A stretch of 64,000 nucleotides of DNA from Devosia aquimaris (GTDB taxonomy: Bacteria; Pseudomonadota; Alphaproteobacteria; Rhizobiales; Devosiaceae): NCBI RefSeq assembly GCF_020169335.1, contig NZ_JAIEZN010000001.1:1319426-1383425 (forward strand), read 5' to 3'. The notes beneath the pieces are model-generated. The model had not been told where the DNA came from. It saw only the letters and a program-made list of their open reading frames with translations, and did no database searches. Each line of letters begins with the position of its first letter. Positions within the stretch are counted from its first letter, which is position 1. Shown here one piece after another: positions 63,283 through 64,000 of this stretch. The position numbers and the translations under genes were made by a program.

Positions 63283-64000
63283 GCGAGCCCATTCTTCAGC
63301 TCGATTCCGTCTCGAAGATTTTCGGGCAGGGACGTGGTCTGGTCCATGCTGCCCGCAATGTCTCACTCACCCTCACGCCTGGACGGACGCTGGCACTGGT
63401 CGGCGAATCCGGCTCGGGCAAGACCACCGTGGCGCGCCTGATAATGCGGGAATATGTCCCCGACGGCGGGCGCGTGCTGTATCGGGGCGCAGCCCTCGAC
63501 GCGCGTGACGCCAAGGCGGTCAAAGCCTACCGTTCCGCCGTCCAGATGGTCTTTCAGGACCCCTTCGCCTCGCTCAACCCCACCCACACCATCCGCTACC
63601 ATCTCGAGCGCCCGCTGCGGCTGCACCAGCGGCAGCTTTCAGCCAGCGAGCGCCTGGCGCACGCGCGGGAACTGCTTGAGCGGGTCAAGCTCGACCCGGA
63701 TCAATTGCTGGCCAAGTTTCCGCATGAGCTCTCGGGCGGACAGCGCCAGCGCATTTCAATTGCCCGTGCATTGGCCGTCAATCCACAGGTGATTGTGGCC
63801 GACGAGCCCACCTCGATGCTTGACGTCTCGGTCCGCCTGGGTGTGCTGAACCTGCTCAACGATATGCGCAGCCAGCTTGGCCTCGCCCTGCTCTACATCA
63901 CCCATGATATCGCCACGGCCCGTTTCGTGGCCGGGGAAATCATGGTGATGTATGCCGGACAGGTTGTGGAATGGGGAGACACCGAAAGCGTGCTGAACAA
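63279..64000 (+). CDS. ABC transporter ATP-binding protein, DppF-like, 3' end cut off
   Basis: Starting at the ATG that overlaps the DppD-like stop by four bases, 240 residues are in view before the window ends. Walker A GESGSGKTT, Q-loop MVFQDPFASLNPTHTIRY, signature LSGGQRQRISIARALAVN, Walker B VIVADEPTSMLD and the H-loop THDIATA are all present. It is the second ATPase of the importer; only the C-terminal tail is missing. Confidence 0.93.
   Translation, partial: MSEPILQLDSVSKIFGQGRGLVHAARNVSLTLTPGRTLALVGESGSGKTTVARLIMREYVPDGGRVLYRGAALDARDAKAVKAYRSAVQMVFQDPFASLNPTHTIRYHLERPLRLHQRQLSASERLAHARELLERVKLDPDQLLAKFPHELSGGQRQRISIARALAVNPQVIVADEPTSMLDVSVRLGVLNLLNDMRSQLGLALLYITHDIATARFVAGEIMVMYAGQVVEWGDTESVLN

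Noticed and set aside
1..64000. CRISPR arrays, insertion sequences, prophage, tRNA or rRNA genes
   Set aside because: Looked for while reading both strands; the only repeats are REP-like palindromes and a 32-base terminator duplication, and no transposase, integrase or tRNA-like fold was recognised.

Overview
The window reads as chromosomal DNA of a GC-rich alphaproteobacterium of the order Hyphomicrobiales, most like the Devosia group. The evidence is the gene content and order: a PleD/DivK cell-cycle pair beside a DUF3572 gene and dinB, an uninterrupted 14-gene nuo operon followed by birA, RNase J, a DUF1467 gene, proS and lolC/lolD, a short ProRS without an editing insertion, and a RirA-type TGA-N9-TCA box. 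No tRNA, rRNA, insertion sequence, phage or CRISPR array was seen. The genus is an inference.

Layout. 1-5.7 kb: the end of a polysaccharide deacetylase, an M19 dipeptidase, rnr, a DUF983 gene, rpmG and a Nudix hydrolase. 6-10 kb: pleD, divK, DUF3572, dinB, ridA. 10-14.4 kb: a run of GDPD, GH114-like, DUF482/GNAT, a desaturase-SDR fusion and a HIT protein. 14.4-21.6 kb: lolD, lolC, proS, an intergenic small RNA candidate, a YjbR gene with an apparent frameshift, DUF1467, rnj and birA. 21.6-36.7 kb: the complete nuoA-N operon on the minus strand, encoding respiratory complex I. 37.3-39.9 kb: three paralogous small outer-membrane beta-barrel genes. 40-45 kb: an exported MsrA and a tesA/ybbA/ybbP-like cluster.

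The accessory part is 45-64 kb. At 45.0-49.5 kb two sugar-isomerase TIM barrels, a GMC flavo-oxidoreductase and a Gfo/Idh/MocA oxidoreductase form what may be a 3-keto-glycoside or C-glycoside catabolic module. At 49.5-56.4 kb a seven-gene minus-strand operon encodes a FecCD-type ferric-siderophore importer with three different periplasmic binding proteins and a sucrase/ferredoxin-like protein that may release the iron; its promoter carries a perfect 23-bp palindrome containing a RirA IRO motif. At 57.1-64 kb a GNAT, a NagZ-like GH3 enzyme and a Dpp-type ABC importer (last gene cut by the window end) look like one operon for import and breakdown of a beta-linked oligosaccharide or muropeptide.

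Several gene-free stretches hold palindromic REP-like repeats, mostly between convergent genes, and strong hairpin terminators. The most promising novelty candidates are the 45-49 kb sugar module, the sucrase/ferredoxin-like protein with an unusual Cys/His set, the promoter-plus-terminator small RNA candidate at 17.9-18.1 kb, the paired hairpins in the nuo leader and the NuoE tail with a helix-hairpin-helix end.
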